Below, one piece after another: positions 15,176 through 22,659 of a DNA stretch of 22,823 nt. The notes under the pieces were generated by a model that ran no database searches, had not been told where the DNA came from, and saw nothing but the letters and a program-made list of their open reading frames with translations. Within the stretch, counting starts at the first letter, position 1; the number at the start of each line of letters is the position of its first letter. Source of the stretch: Nitrospirota bacterium (lineage in GTDB: Bacteria > Nitrospirota > Thermodesulfovibrionia > Thermodesulfovibrionales > Magnetobacteriaceae); contig JADFXZ010000016.1 of assembly GCA_015233265.1 (NCBI GenBank), positions 1-22,823 on the forward strand, given 5' to 3'. The translations under genes were made by a program, and so were the position numbers.

Positions 15176-15847
15176 TTACCCCATAGGCACAAGGCAGAAG
15201 CTGCCCTCGGCATCCTTTTCAACTTTAAAACCAAACATAATTACTGTATCTATGAGTGGACGACCAAGCAGCAAGTCCAAGTACTCCTCCGGTACGCCTG
15301 TCTTCTCTACCAAAAGCGGGCGCATGTATGTGTCATAGGCCAGGATTTCAAGGACTTCTCCAGTTAAATCCTTCTCTTGCCCTATTGCCGTGAAAAGTTC
15401 AAGCAGTGTTGTGTATGAGCATTTTTCGCTGTGGGCGTTTACGATGTCAATGAGTTGAGTCTGCCCCATGAGCAGCTCTGCGCGAGTGAGTTTCTCGTCG
15501 GTGAACGTCGCCATAAATTTATCAGTATCCCAGCACTCATAGGCCTGGCACTGGGCTGGCCTTTTTTCGTAAATGCCGCAGGCAGCGGCAGCCTCGTCAT
15601 AATATATGCAGGTGCGAGACCCCTTCTTTTCCCTTATCTTGATAAGCTCGTAATCGGTAGCCATGAACTCCTCGTCCATGTTATTGTAAACAAGCTCGCC
15701 CTCACGAATAGTAAACAGGTCTTTATAGTTGAGTATGCCATCCTTTAAGAGCTGAGCATCGCCGAGGTGCAGCGTAGGGCTTCCCTTATCACAGCACTGC
15801 CCACAACGGCTACACTCGGTCTTAGAACCTGGGGTTATGATTTCCAT
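15176..15847 (-). CDS. YkgJ-family cysteine-cluster protein
   Basis: A 223-residue soluble protein with the Cys arrangement of the YkgJ family (UPF0153-type putative zinc or iron-sulfur cluster proteins): C12-x2-C15-x2-C18-C19 near the N-terminus, then C80, C90, C100 and C105 in the region RTCIYYDE...ACGIYEKRPAQCQAYEC. The motif EKRPxxCQxYxC is the family's strongest mark. The biochemical role of these proteins is not settled; metal-cluster binding is expected. The C-terminal ~90 residues are an added helical region. ATG 15847 has AAGGAG (15853-15858) at a good spacing. It lies between a Tim44-like gene (26 nt upstream) and a VOC gene (11 nt downstream), all on the minus strand. Confidence 0.85.
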   Translation of the reverse strand: MEIITPGSKTECSRCGQCCDKGSPTLHLGDAQLLKDGILNYKDLFTIREGELVYNNMDEEFMATDYELIKIREKKGSRTCIYYDEAAAACGIYEKRPAQCQAYECWDTDKFMATFTDEKLTRAELLMGQTQLIDIVNAHSEKCSYTTLLELFTAIGQEKDLTGEVLEILAYDTYMRPLLVEKTGVPEEYLDLLLGRPLIDTVIMFGFKVEKDAEGSFCLVPMG

Positions 15848-15873
15848 AAAATCTCCTTAATCTAAAAATTATA

Positions 15874-16857
15874 TTACTGTGGCTGCTGAATCGCCGTCAA
15901 CTGCCAGCTGGACGACCCTATTGCTCTGACAAACGTCCAGTACTCGAGAAATCCCGTTGGCGCACTATTATCTCCGTCGATGACCCTGCCTGCCTCGTCC
16001 GTAGTATAGTCAAGCATAGAGGCGGCAATCTCAACCGTTATATAATCCTTACCGTTTTCCTGCCATGCCTCAGACAGTTTAACGCTCCTGACTCCGATGT
16101 TCTCCAGTTTGTTGATTCGTCCATCGGCCTTCATTTTTGCGATGTCAGCGTTGAGATCTCCAAATATCTCAGACGCCATGATGGCTTTCACGGTATTTAA
16201 GTCCCTGCGCGACCATGCGGTCTGTATCTTATAAAACATATCCGACACAATATCCTTAAACCTGTCCTCGTCAAAGTACTGGTCGTAGCGCCGTATATCA
16301 TTAAGACCGGCCTCCAGCTCAGTTGGCTGATATGGCAGCTCCTCTGGAGGCAACCCTGCCTGATACGCAGTGGAATAATCACCGCCACTGTACTGTTGCG
16401 GGTAAGTACTCTGCCCTCTTTTTGATTTAACGATTCTGTAGATTATATAACCAATAACGGCAAGAAGAATAATATCGAAAAGCCCGATACCGCCGCCTTG
16501 GTAAGCAGTTCCAGCTGCATAGCCTGCCGGGGTGCCGCCTCCAAATAGTGAGTGAAACAACATCCCACCAACCATGCCTCCAACCATACCGCCGGCAAAA
16601 CTGCGCCAAAAACTACCGGCAGGGGCAGGCTGCATCACCGGTGCTGCTGGCTGCGCAACAGGCCGCTGAGCCTGACTGGAATTGCTCGTTGGCTGCTTGG
16701 GGGGCAGAGTTGTCTTCGAGCCTCTGCTTCCAATGCTGCTTCGGCCAATGCTGCCGCTTTTTCCAACACGGGCAAGCGCCTCCTGAGCAAACGAGAAAAC
16801 TATAACAAAAACCGCCAAAATCACAATTATGTATTTCTTGCCATCAAACTCTCTCAC
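15874..16857 (-). CDS. Tim44-like domain membrane protein
   Basis: A 327-residue protein. The N-terminus is a signal peptide or anchor (hydrophobic IIVILAVFVIVFSFA, then Ala-x-Ala after about residue 26). It is followed by a Ser/Gly/Pro/Gln-rich low-complexity stretch, a Gly-rich amphipathic GGMVGGMVGGML, a membrane helix (GLFDIILLAVIGYIIYRIV), and a soluble C-terminal domain of about 140 residues resembling the Tim44/MRPL45 domain (DRFKDIVSDMFYKIQTAW, YITVEIAAS, EYWTFVRA). In bacteria such proteins are membrane-associated and of unclear function. The frame runs upstream to GTG 16869, but GGAGGTG (16867-16861) makes GTG 16857 the better start. It is probably the first gene of a short operon with the YkgJ and VOC genes. 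Confidence 0.8.
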   Translation of the reverse strand: MREFDGKKYIIVILAVFVIVFSFAQEALARVGKSGSIGRSSIGSRGSKTTLPPKQPTSNSSQAQRPVAQPAAPVMQPAPAGSFWRSFAGGMVGGMVGGMLFHSLFGGGTPAGYAAGTAYQGGGIGLFDIILLAVIGYIIYRIVKSKRGQSTYPQQYSGGDYSTAYQAGLPPEELPYQPTELEAGLNDIRRYDQYFDEDRFKDIVSDMFYKIQTAWSRRDLNTVKAIMASEIFGDLNADIAKMKADGRINKLENIGVRSVKLSEAWQENGKDYITVEIAASMLDYTTDEAGRVIDGDNSAPTGFLEYWTFVRAIGSSSWQLTAIQQPQ

Positions 16858-16929
16858 AGCCACCTCCACACATTAGTACCCAGTTATATTGCGCGTGCTA
16901 TATTGTCATCACGCTATCTCTTCTTATAC

Positions 16930-18447
16930 TCAAGCGTCATGCTCAAGCATAGCCTTTTCCTTAAATCCTATGGCGCTGCCCGTCCCAGACTTAAAAAATG
17001 CAACCGTTGTTCGCAGATGCTCTGACTGAGAGGACAGCTCATCTGAGGTTGTTGATAGTTCCCCAGCGGCTTGGGCATTTTGCTGAACTACATGGTCTAA
17101 CTGCTGAATGGACTTGTTGATCTGGTCTGCCGCTGAGCTTTGTTCTTTGCTAGCTGCGGATATTTCCTGCACGAGGTCAGCGGTCTTTCTAATATCAGGC
17201 ACTAGTTTAGTCAGCATAGCACCGGCCTTATCTACGACACTGACGCTTGTGAAAGAAAGCTGGCTTATTTCAGCCGCCGCTTTTTGGCTTCGCTCGGCAA
17301 GCTTCCTGACCTCTGAGGCCACAATTGCAAACCCCTTGCCGTGTTCTCCCGCTCGTGCCGCTTCGATGGCCGCGTTTAGGGCCAGGAGGTTCGTCTGCCT
17401 TGCAATATCCTCTATGACTGATATCTTACCAGCTATCTCCTTCATGGCACCTACGGCCTCAGATACGACCTTACCGCTTTCTATAGCGTCTTTTGCCGCC
17501 GATGACGCTATTGCCTCTGTTTGCTTTGCGTTGTCAGTAGTATGAGCGATATTTGACGTCATCTCGTGCATCGATGATGATGTCTCCTCAACTGAGGCCG
17601 CCTGCTCAGAGGCCCCTTCAGATAACTGCTGTGCCCCCATTGAGAGCTTGCCGCTTGCGTCAGACAAGGTGTTAGCCGCCTCTCTGACTTCAGAGATGAC
17701 TTCTCTGACCTTTGCAACCATCCTTTTCGTTCCATTTGAAAGCGCCCCTAACTCATCATCCACATTGTACTGACAACAGTAGGCGTTTAAATAGCCGTCT
17801 GCTACCAATTGAATCTGCTCTGACATCTCCACCAAAGGTTTATGCGTGATCTTGAATGTAACGCTGAAAATGACGATTATGATAATCAGCCCGGCAACAC
17901 CAAGCGCTATGAAGATATACTTGACCCGGCCAATCTCATCCATAGATGCCTTCATGGAAACAACCAGGCTTACAGCGCCAAGCACCTCGCCTTCTTTAAC
18001 ATTATGACAGAGCAGGCAGTCCCTCCCCATGAAGTTTTTGCTCGCTATGTATGGGTAAACCCCGCGTATCTTATCGCCTTCTATTACGATTTTCTCCTTG
18101 CCAGACTGAATAACCTCGATCTCCACCGCGTCTGAGGCATACTCACTGGCCTCTCCCTTGCCGTAGTCTTTGTCCAGGGCATCGGTTCTGAGAACTTTCA
18201 CATCAAGGATGTTTTTCATCTGCTCAAAAAACTCCTTCTTACCCTCTTTGATACTGCCGCCAAGCATCATCGTCGTCAAGGTGTTTAATATCGTATCCTT
18301 ATAGCCTTTGAGCGCACCGTTTCGTATTTCGTCGATTACCATTCGCTTCGACATAACAATCGTAGTAGCAACAATGGCCGTAATAACCAGTAACGACACC
18401 AACACAATAGGTATTACTGTCCTTGTAGATATTGATAGTTTGTTCAT
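16930..18447 (-). CDS. Methyl-accepting chemotaxis protein with periplasmic c-type heme sensor
   Basis: A 505-residue chemoreceptor. TM1 is about 12-32 and TM2 about 176-198, with a periplasmic sensor of about 140 residues between. That sensor carries C144-x2-C147-H148 (GRDCLLCHN), a covalent c-type heme attachment site, as in heme-binding MCP sensors of Geobacter-type bacteria. A HAMP-like linker (about 199-250) leads to the signalling domain, whose conserved tip is IEDIARQTNLLALNAAIEAA and the following ARAGEHGKGFAIVASEVRKL (345-383). No CheR-docking pentapeptide is present at the C-terminus. It probably senses redox state, oxygen, NO or CO. It starts at ATG 18447 with a G-rich Shine-Dalgarno (GGGAGGGGG) and its own promoter. 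No che genes are in the window. Confidence 0.93.
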   Translation of the reverse strand: MNKLSISTRTVIPIVLVSLLVITAIVATTIVMSKRMVIDEIRNGALKGYKDTILNTLTTMMLGGSIKEGKKEFFEQMKNILDVKVLRTDALDKDYGKGEASEYASDAVEIEVIQSGKEKIVIEGDKIRGVYPYIASKNFMGRDCLLCHNVKEGEVLGAVSLVVSMKASMDEIGRVKYIFIALGVAGLIIIIVIFSVTFKITHKPLVEMSEQIQLVADGYLNAYCCQYNVDDELGALSNGTKRMVAKVREVISEVREAANTLSDASGKLSMGAQQLSEGASEQAASVEETSSSMHEMTSNIAHTTDNAKQTEAIASSAAKDAIESGKVVSEAVGAMKEIAGKISVIEDIARQTNLLALNAAIEAARAGEHGKGFAIVASEVRKLAERSQKAAAEISQLSFTSVSVVDKAGAMLTKLVPDIRKTADLVQEISAASKEQSSAADQINKSIQQLDHVVQQNAQAAGELSTTSDELSSQSEHLRTTVAFFKSGTGSAIGFKEKAMLEHDA

Positions 18448-18498
18448 TGCCCCGCCCCCTCCCTTATTTATATATTACTAATGCTCGTCTCCTCATCC

Positions 18499-18528
18499 AT
18501 TATACTATAAACGCCATTGTAAGCACAA
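18499..18528 (-). promoter_or_regulatory. Promoter for the heme chemoreceptor
   Basis: On the minus strand: TTGTGC (18528-18523), 18 nt, TATAAT (18504-18499). The predicted start near 18492 gives a leader of about 45 nt containing the Shine-Dalgarno site. It is divergent from the promoter at 18599. Confidence 0.6.
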
Positions 18529-18598
18529 TTTTCACGCTACATTAATCAGGGCAAACGCACTATATGCGTATTGTTGTTACACTGGATCATGGCTAATG

Positions 18599-18627
18599 TT
18601 GACAAATCTCAGGCAATTAGGTATAAT
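18599..18627 (+). promoter_or_regulatory. Perfect consensus promoter for a leaderless start
   Basis: TTGACA (18599-18604), 17 nt, TATAAT (18622-18627): both hexamers and the spacing are ideal. ATG 18634 lies 7 nt after the -10, at the expected +1. An in-frame TAA at 18628-18630 rules out an earlier start, and no Shine-Dalgarno site exists. Confidence 0.85.
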
Positions 18628-18633
18628 TAAGCT

Positions 18634-19161
18634 ATGAATGTGATAGCAATGCCTCCTTCGGTAAGAGAGCGTCTCGGTGACGAAGCCAGTGAGGGCTTTG
18701 CAGCGCTCATCAACGACATAGATATAGGCGCTCGGAAAGATGCCATTGCCATAGCTGAGGAGCGCTTTGAACGCCGCCTTGTTGAAGAGACCGGGAAATT
18801 ACGGGTAGAGTTGCGGCATGAGACAGGCAAAATAAATGAACGCATCACAGAAGAAACAGGCAAGCTTCGCGTTGAGATTGGCAAAGTCAATGAACGCATC
18901 ACAGAAGAAACAGGTAAGCTGCGCGTTGAGATTGGCAAAGTTAATGAACGCATCACAGAGGAAACAGGTAAGCTGCGCGTTGAGATTGGCAAAGTTAATG
19001 AACGCATCACAGAGGAAACAGGTAAGCTGCGCATTGAGATAGAGAAGGTACGTTCTGAGGTAGAGAAGTCCGGCAAGGAGAATATAAAGTGGATGTTTCT
19101 CTTTTGGATAGGCCAGATAGCCGTCATGCTTGCCATGTTTAAATTTATAGTGGTTAAATAA
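18634..19161 (+). CDS. C-terminally anchored coiled-coil protein built from 18-residue repeats
   Basis: A 175-residue protein. After a short N-terminal region (MPPSVRERLGDEASEGFAAL) comes a long helix with repeats of VNERITEETGKLRVEIGK, then one membrane segment at the C-terminus (WMFLFWIGQIAVMLAMFKF). The layout recalls DUF1640/CCDC90-type or related bacterial small coiled-coil membrane proteins, whose function is unknown; that assignment is by overall form only. An 18-residue period equals one heptad plus one hendecad, so the helix could still form a regular coiled coil. It is expressed from a perfect consensus promoter and seems to be leaderless. It faces the cyclase gene convergently with only a 49-nt gap. 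Confidence 0.8.
   Translation: MNVIAMPPSVRERLGDEASEGFAALINDIDIGARKDAIAIAEERFERRLVEETGKLRVELRHETGKINERITEETGKLRVEIGKVNERITEETGKLRVEIGKVNERITEETGKLRVEIGKVNERITEETGKLRIEIEKVRSEVEKSGKENIKWMFLFWIGQIAVMLAMFKFIVVK
18835..19050 (+). repeat. 54-bp in-frame tandem repeat, four copies
   Basis: Units begin AATGAACGCATCACAGA at 18835, 18889, 18943 and 18997. Units 2 and 3 differ at a single visible base. The last third of unit 4 has diverged (ATTGAGATAGAGAAGG). A degenerate earlier copy can be read at the protein level upstream (EETGKLRVELRHETGK). The period is an exact multiple of three, so gain or loss of a copy keeps the frame. Confidence 0.93.
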
Positions 19162-19210
19162 CAGGTTGCGCCCAGTATCTTTGCCGTCTTGCCACCGTTA
19201 TTGCAATGAC

Positions 19211-21508
19211 CTATTTCGAGGTCATTTTCCACACACCGTCCCATGCCGCCGGCAGGGATGCCTTCAGGTGTTCACATCGCTCGACATATATTTGCGAGAG
19301 TTTATCGGCCGGGTGCAGCTTCAACGATTCCCCGAATGCCTTTACCGCGCGGTCCCAATCTCCGGACTGGTATAACTTGCGTCCCTCTCTGAAATAGCCA
19401 ACGACCTCCATGAGGTGCGGAAATGTCCCCTCCATGTGATAATCAAGGACTTCATATATCCTTACCGCCATTGTCTTTCCCTTGACAATTACGTCGTCGA
19501 TGTCACGAATCTTGTATATGCCGCGTAGTTTGTTGTATGTGTTTTCCGATATGAGAATCCTCACGCCGTACTGTTTGCACGCTGACTCAAGCCTTGATGC
19601 CAGATTAACCCCGTCTCCTATCATCGTAAAGTCCATACGTTTTGGCGAGCCAATATTTCCCGATACAACAGTGTCTGTGTTGAGGCCGATGCCTATGTCT
19701 ATTGGCTTTTTCTTGTCGGCGACGCGTTTTGTGTTCCACTGCCACAGGGACTTGAGCATTGCTATGGAGCAGCGCACAGCCCTGTCCTCGTTATCTTCAT
19801 ATGGGATAGGGACTCCAAAGCCCGCCATTATGGCATCCCCGATGAACTTATCGAGCATCCCGCCTTCGGCCTGAATACATTCCATCATCAGCGTAAAGTA
19901 CTCATTTAAGAGACTCACCGTGCCGTGTGCCCCAAGTTCCTCTGTAAACGTGGTGAAGCCGCGTATGTCAGAAAACAACACCGTGGCCTGCGTACTCTTG
20001 CCGCCTAAGATGTCGTCGCCTCCGGCAAGGAGCTGGTCAGCCAGCGACGGGTCCATATAACGCGACATCGTGGATTTCATTCGCTTCTCACCTGAGATGT
20101 CCTCAAGGATTATCATATTGCCGAGCTTTTTCTTCTCGTCGCTTACCAGAGGAAGCACTGTCACGTTTGCAGACACACTCTCGCCTTTAAATATCAGCGC
20201 TGCGTCCATGGTTATCTCAGCGCTTCTGGTGTGCTCAACCTGCCTGACCTTATCGAGTATCCAGGAGTTCTGGCCTGTGAAAAAACTGCCTGTCTCTTTG
20301 CCGATTATCTCGGCAATGTCTGTCTTTAAGATGCGAAGCCCAGAGGCGTTACACGTGATTATCTTGCCCTCCTCATCCAGCGTAATGACGCCGTTACTCA
20401 TACTTTGGAGCATACTTTCGTTATAATTTTTCATGTTCTGAATATCATTAAAGAGTTTGGCATTCTCCAGGGCGATAGAGATTTGGGCGGTAAACGCCTT
20501 CAGGCGGGATTCGTCCTCGTCGGTAAACGGGCCTCCGCGCTTGTTTAACACCTGCGTTACTCCTATCACCTTGCCCTGCTTGTTTGCCACCGGTGTGCAC
20601 AGTATTGAGCGCGTGAAAAACCCCGTCTTATAATCAAAGGCAGGGTTAAAACGCAAGTCCGCATAGGCATAAGGTATGTTTACAGACTTGCCGCTGGTGA
20701 AGACCGCCCCTGCAATCCCCAGATGATTGGGGAAGCGTATCTGGGTTGCATCGATGCCCTCGCCCACCATAGACCACAACTCATTGGTCTTGGCGTCGTT
20801 GATAAACAGTGTGGAGCGCTCGGCGTGGAGCATCTTCGTCGCCTCGGACATCACCTTCTGAAGCAGTGTACTGAGTTCAATCTCCGACGTGATGTCAGCC
20901 ACTATGTCAAGAAACTCCAGTTCCTGAGCGCGCGAGCACTGCATCTGCTCGACGAACTGAGCTGTTTGCAGCACAATGGCCGCCTGGGTTGTCATCGCCT
21001 CAAGCAGATTCATGTCATCGACGGTAAATTTACCCGCTTTTTTATTAAGAATCTGCACAACCCCAAGCACATCGGCCTTTCCCGTAACTATGGGGACGCA
21101 GACCATGTTTTTGGTCTTAAAGCCAGTCTGCTGGTCTATTTCACGATTAAAACGCTTGTCTTTATACGCGTCGTTGACTATGACGCCTTTAGAGGATTTA
21201 AATACTTCGCCGGCGATTCCGCTTGTGTTGAGAAAACGCAGCTGACGCTTGAAGCTGCCCTGGGCGACAATGGAGTACAGCTCGCCCGTGCCCCTGTCGT
21301 TGAGGAAAATCGAGCCGCGCTCGGCTGACAGCTCAGCAATGGCCATATTAACAAACACCTCGAGAATCTCATCGAGAGTGCTGATTGCCGCAAGCTTATG
21401 CGATATGCCAAGCAGCATCTCCGCCTGTCTGAGGCTCCGCTCCAAATCGTGCAGCTTCAACTGGACAACATCCTGAGTGGCCTCTAAATGGTCTGTTCTT
21501 TTTTTCAT
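19211..21508 (-). CDS. Class III adenylyl cyclase with two GAF domains, PAS and TPR-like tail
   Basis: A 765-residue soluble protein: N-terminal coil (1-40), GAF-A (about 45-185), GAF-B (about 205-350), PAS (about 362-472), cyclase homology domain (about 500-690) and a helical TPR-like tail (705-750). Metal-binding D514 (FSDIRGFT) and D558 (IGDAI), and the transition-state residues N635 and R639, are all present. The purine-selecting pair is K554 and D626, which points to ATP rather than GTP. GAF-B has the NK-x4-F-x3-DE signature (322-333) of cyclic-nucleotide-binding GAF domains; GAF-A has a near match. The layout is that of Anabaena CyaB1, where GAF-B binds cAMP. The ATG overlaps the preceding coiled-coil gene's stop (ATGA), so the two are co-translated. 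Confidence 0.93.
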   Translation of the reverse strand: MKKRTDHLEATQDVVQLKLHDLERSLRQAEMLLGISHKLAAISTLDEILEVFVNMAIAELSAERGSIFLNDRGTGELYSIVAQGSFKRQLRFLNTSGIAGEVFKSSKGVIVNDAYKDKRFNREIDQQTGFKTKNMVCVPIVTGKADVLGVVQILNKKAGKFTVDDMNLLEAMTTQAAIVLQTAQFVEQMQCSRAQELEFLDIVADITSEIELSTLLQKVMSEATKMLHAERSTLFINDAKTNELWSMVGEGIDATQIRFPNHLGIAGAVFTSGKSVNIPYAYADLRFNPAFDYKTGFFTRSILCTPVANKQGKVIGVTQVLNKRGGPFTDEDESRLKAFTAQISIALENAKLFNDIQNMKNYNESMLQSMSNGVITLDEEGKIITCNASGLRILKTDIAEIIGKETGSFFTGQNSWILDKVRQVEHTRSAEITMDAALIFKGESVSANVTVLPLVSDEKKKLGNMIILEDISGEKRMKSTMSRYMDPSLADQLLAGGDDILGGKSTQATVLFSDIRGFTTFTEELGAHGTVSLLNEYFTLMMECIQAEGGMLDKFIGDAIMAGFGVPIPYEDNEDRAVRCSIAMLKSLWQWNTKRVADKKKPIDIGIGLNTDTVVSGNIGSPKRMDFTMIGDGVNLASRLESACKQYGVRILISENTYNKLRGIYKIRDIDDVIVKGKTMAVRIYEVLDYHMEGTFPHLMEVVGYFREGRKLYQSGDWDRAVKAFGESLKLHPADKLSQIYVERCEHLKASLPAAWDGVWKMTSK

Positions 21509-21948
21509 AGCTTAGTTGTCCTGAGCTCTAAGGCCTGCCGCAGCGCCTGAATAGTTTTCTGCAGCTGATTGACTTCACCCCTGTGGGCAGCGCGCTCGTT
21601 GTCGAGGCGTCTGGCAAATTCAAAAGACATTGATTCAATCTCATTACGCATTTTGGTAACTAGTGTCTTAATCTGGTTTATCTCATCGGTCATCGCGGCT
21701 GCGGTCTTCTGAACCTGTTCGTCCTTTTCATGGCTCATGCGCTGGAGTTCTTTTCTGAGTTGCACGATAGTGGCCTGAAGCTGCGACATTTCGGCTGAGG
21801 CTGTCCTGGCTGCCGTTGTCAGTAAATCCTCTTTTTCAAATTGTGAAAACTCAAGCTGCTGACGCATTGCCGCTATAGTATCTTTGAGATACCGGTTTTC
21901 TGTGAGTATCCCCTGCAGTTCCTCTTCAAAGTCAATTGCTCTTTTCAT
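21505..21948 (-). CDS. Coiled-coil protein coupled to the adenylyl cyclase
   Basis: A 147-residue protein, helical and heptad-patterned throughout (FEEELQGILTENRYLKDTIA, then three further charged segments to RQALELRTTKL), without membrane segments or recognised domains. Translational coupling by ATGA to the GAF-GAF-PAS cyclase, which itself starts with a coil, suggests it is a partner or localisation factor for the cyclase (inference). Upstream, the minus strand shows TTGCGG, 16 nt, GATAAT about 15 nt before the ATG, a plausible promoter with a very short leader. The ribosome site is weak. Confidence 0.75.
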   Translation of the reverse strand: MKRAIDFEEELQGILTENRYLKDTIAAMRQQLEFSQFEKEDLLTTAARTASAEMSQLQATIVQLRKELQRMSHEKDEQVQKTAAAMTDEINQIKTLVTKMRNEIESMSFEFARRLDNERAAHRGEVNQLQKTIQALRQALELRTTKL

Positions 21949-22034
21949 AGCACTCGTAGAATATTATCATAGCAGGGGTAATGTCCGCAACTAAAAAGAA
22001 TTTTTCGATGCCACACTGCTATCAAGTGTGCCCG

Positions 22035-22646
22035 TTACGAAGAAATATTCGGCTTCAGTCCAACGGGATGGGATTTAACAAGTGATAAATATGTTTTTTG
22101 CAGGGCTTCTATTTCATTTTTAGTTGCTTCCAGTTCATTTTTCAGCAACTCTTCCTTTTCAGAAGGTCTGTCGAAATCTTTTAATTTTGCCGGATGCTCA
22201 AAACTGGCCAACGATCTTTCTAATCTTTTCTTTTCATCATGGATGCTGATCTTTTCTTTTTCCATCTCATCCATGGTATTTTGTAGTTTATTATTGACAT
22301 ATCGGAGTTTTTCCACCATCTGATTTGCCTTTTCTTTTTGCTCTTTAGTTAGATTGTACTCATTCGTAATTTACAGAATAGAAGCGCTAAGTCTTTTATT
22401 AATTTCCTGTGTAGTCAAACGAGCGGCTCTATCCATGCCTATCTTAACAAGCAGATTTTTAGTAATCGCCATTTCTTTGGTTTCTTGCAGATGAGATTTT
22501 ACCTCGTCTTCAAATTCGCTTTGTATTCTATCTAATAATTTTACGACACTGCCATCAGCAGCCAAAATAAACTCTAAGTTCTTTCTAAGTGATATTAGTT
22601 TTCTGTTGAGATAATTTTGTTTCAGTTCGTTATTGTCATTTCTTAA
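22035..22646 (-). pseudogene. Coiled-coil gene split by an in-frame TAA
   Basis: Two coiled-coil open frames (22371-22565 and 22035-22319, 64 and 94 residues) lie in the same frame, separated only by a TAA at 22371-22373. The 17 codons between that TAA and the next ATG (ITNEYNLTKEQKEKANQ) read as the same kind of charged helix, which argues for one original protein of about 177 residues. The 5' end is also unclear: the frame is open to a TAG at 22647, has only TTG 22565 as a usable start, and encodes plausible sequence before it. A stop-codon mutation or a sequencing error would both explain it. No known family is recognised. The region is AT-rich. Confidence 0.55.
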
Positions 22647-22659
22647 CTAAATTTCAGTA

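Noticed and set aside
18835..19050. Tandem repeat considered as a possible CRISPR-like or satellite array.
   Set aside because: Units are contiguous with no unique spacers, and they are in frame inside a protein gene.
18627..19244. A 205-codon frame on the minus strand with a repetitive Leu/Ser/Thr/Pro-rich product (repeats of TRSLPVSSVMRSLTLPIS).
   Set aside because: It is the exact complement of the 54-bp tandem repeat in the plus-strand gene; repeats divisible by three keep the antisense frame open. The plus-strand gene has a perfect promoter and a sensible coiled-coil and membrane layout.
20723..21328. A 201-codon plus-strand frame opposite the cyclase.
   Set aside because: It is antisense to conserved GAF domains and lacks any start signal or recognisable product.
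22012..22030. CACACT / AGTGTG stem-loop just after the split coiled-coil gene as a terminator.
   Set aside because: The stem is only 6 bp and no T-run follows directly on the minus strand, so it is too weak to call.
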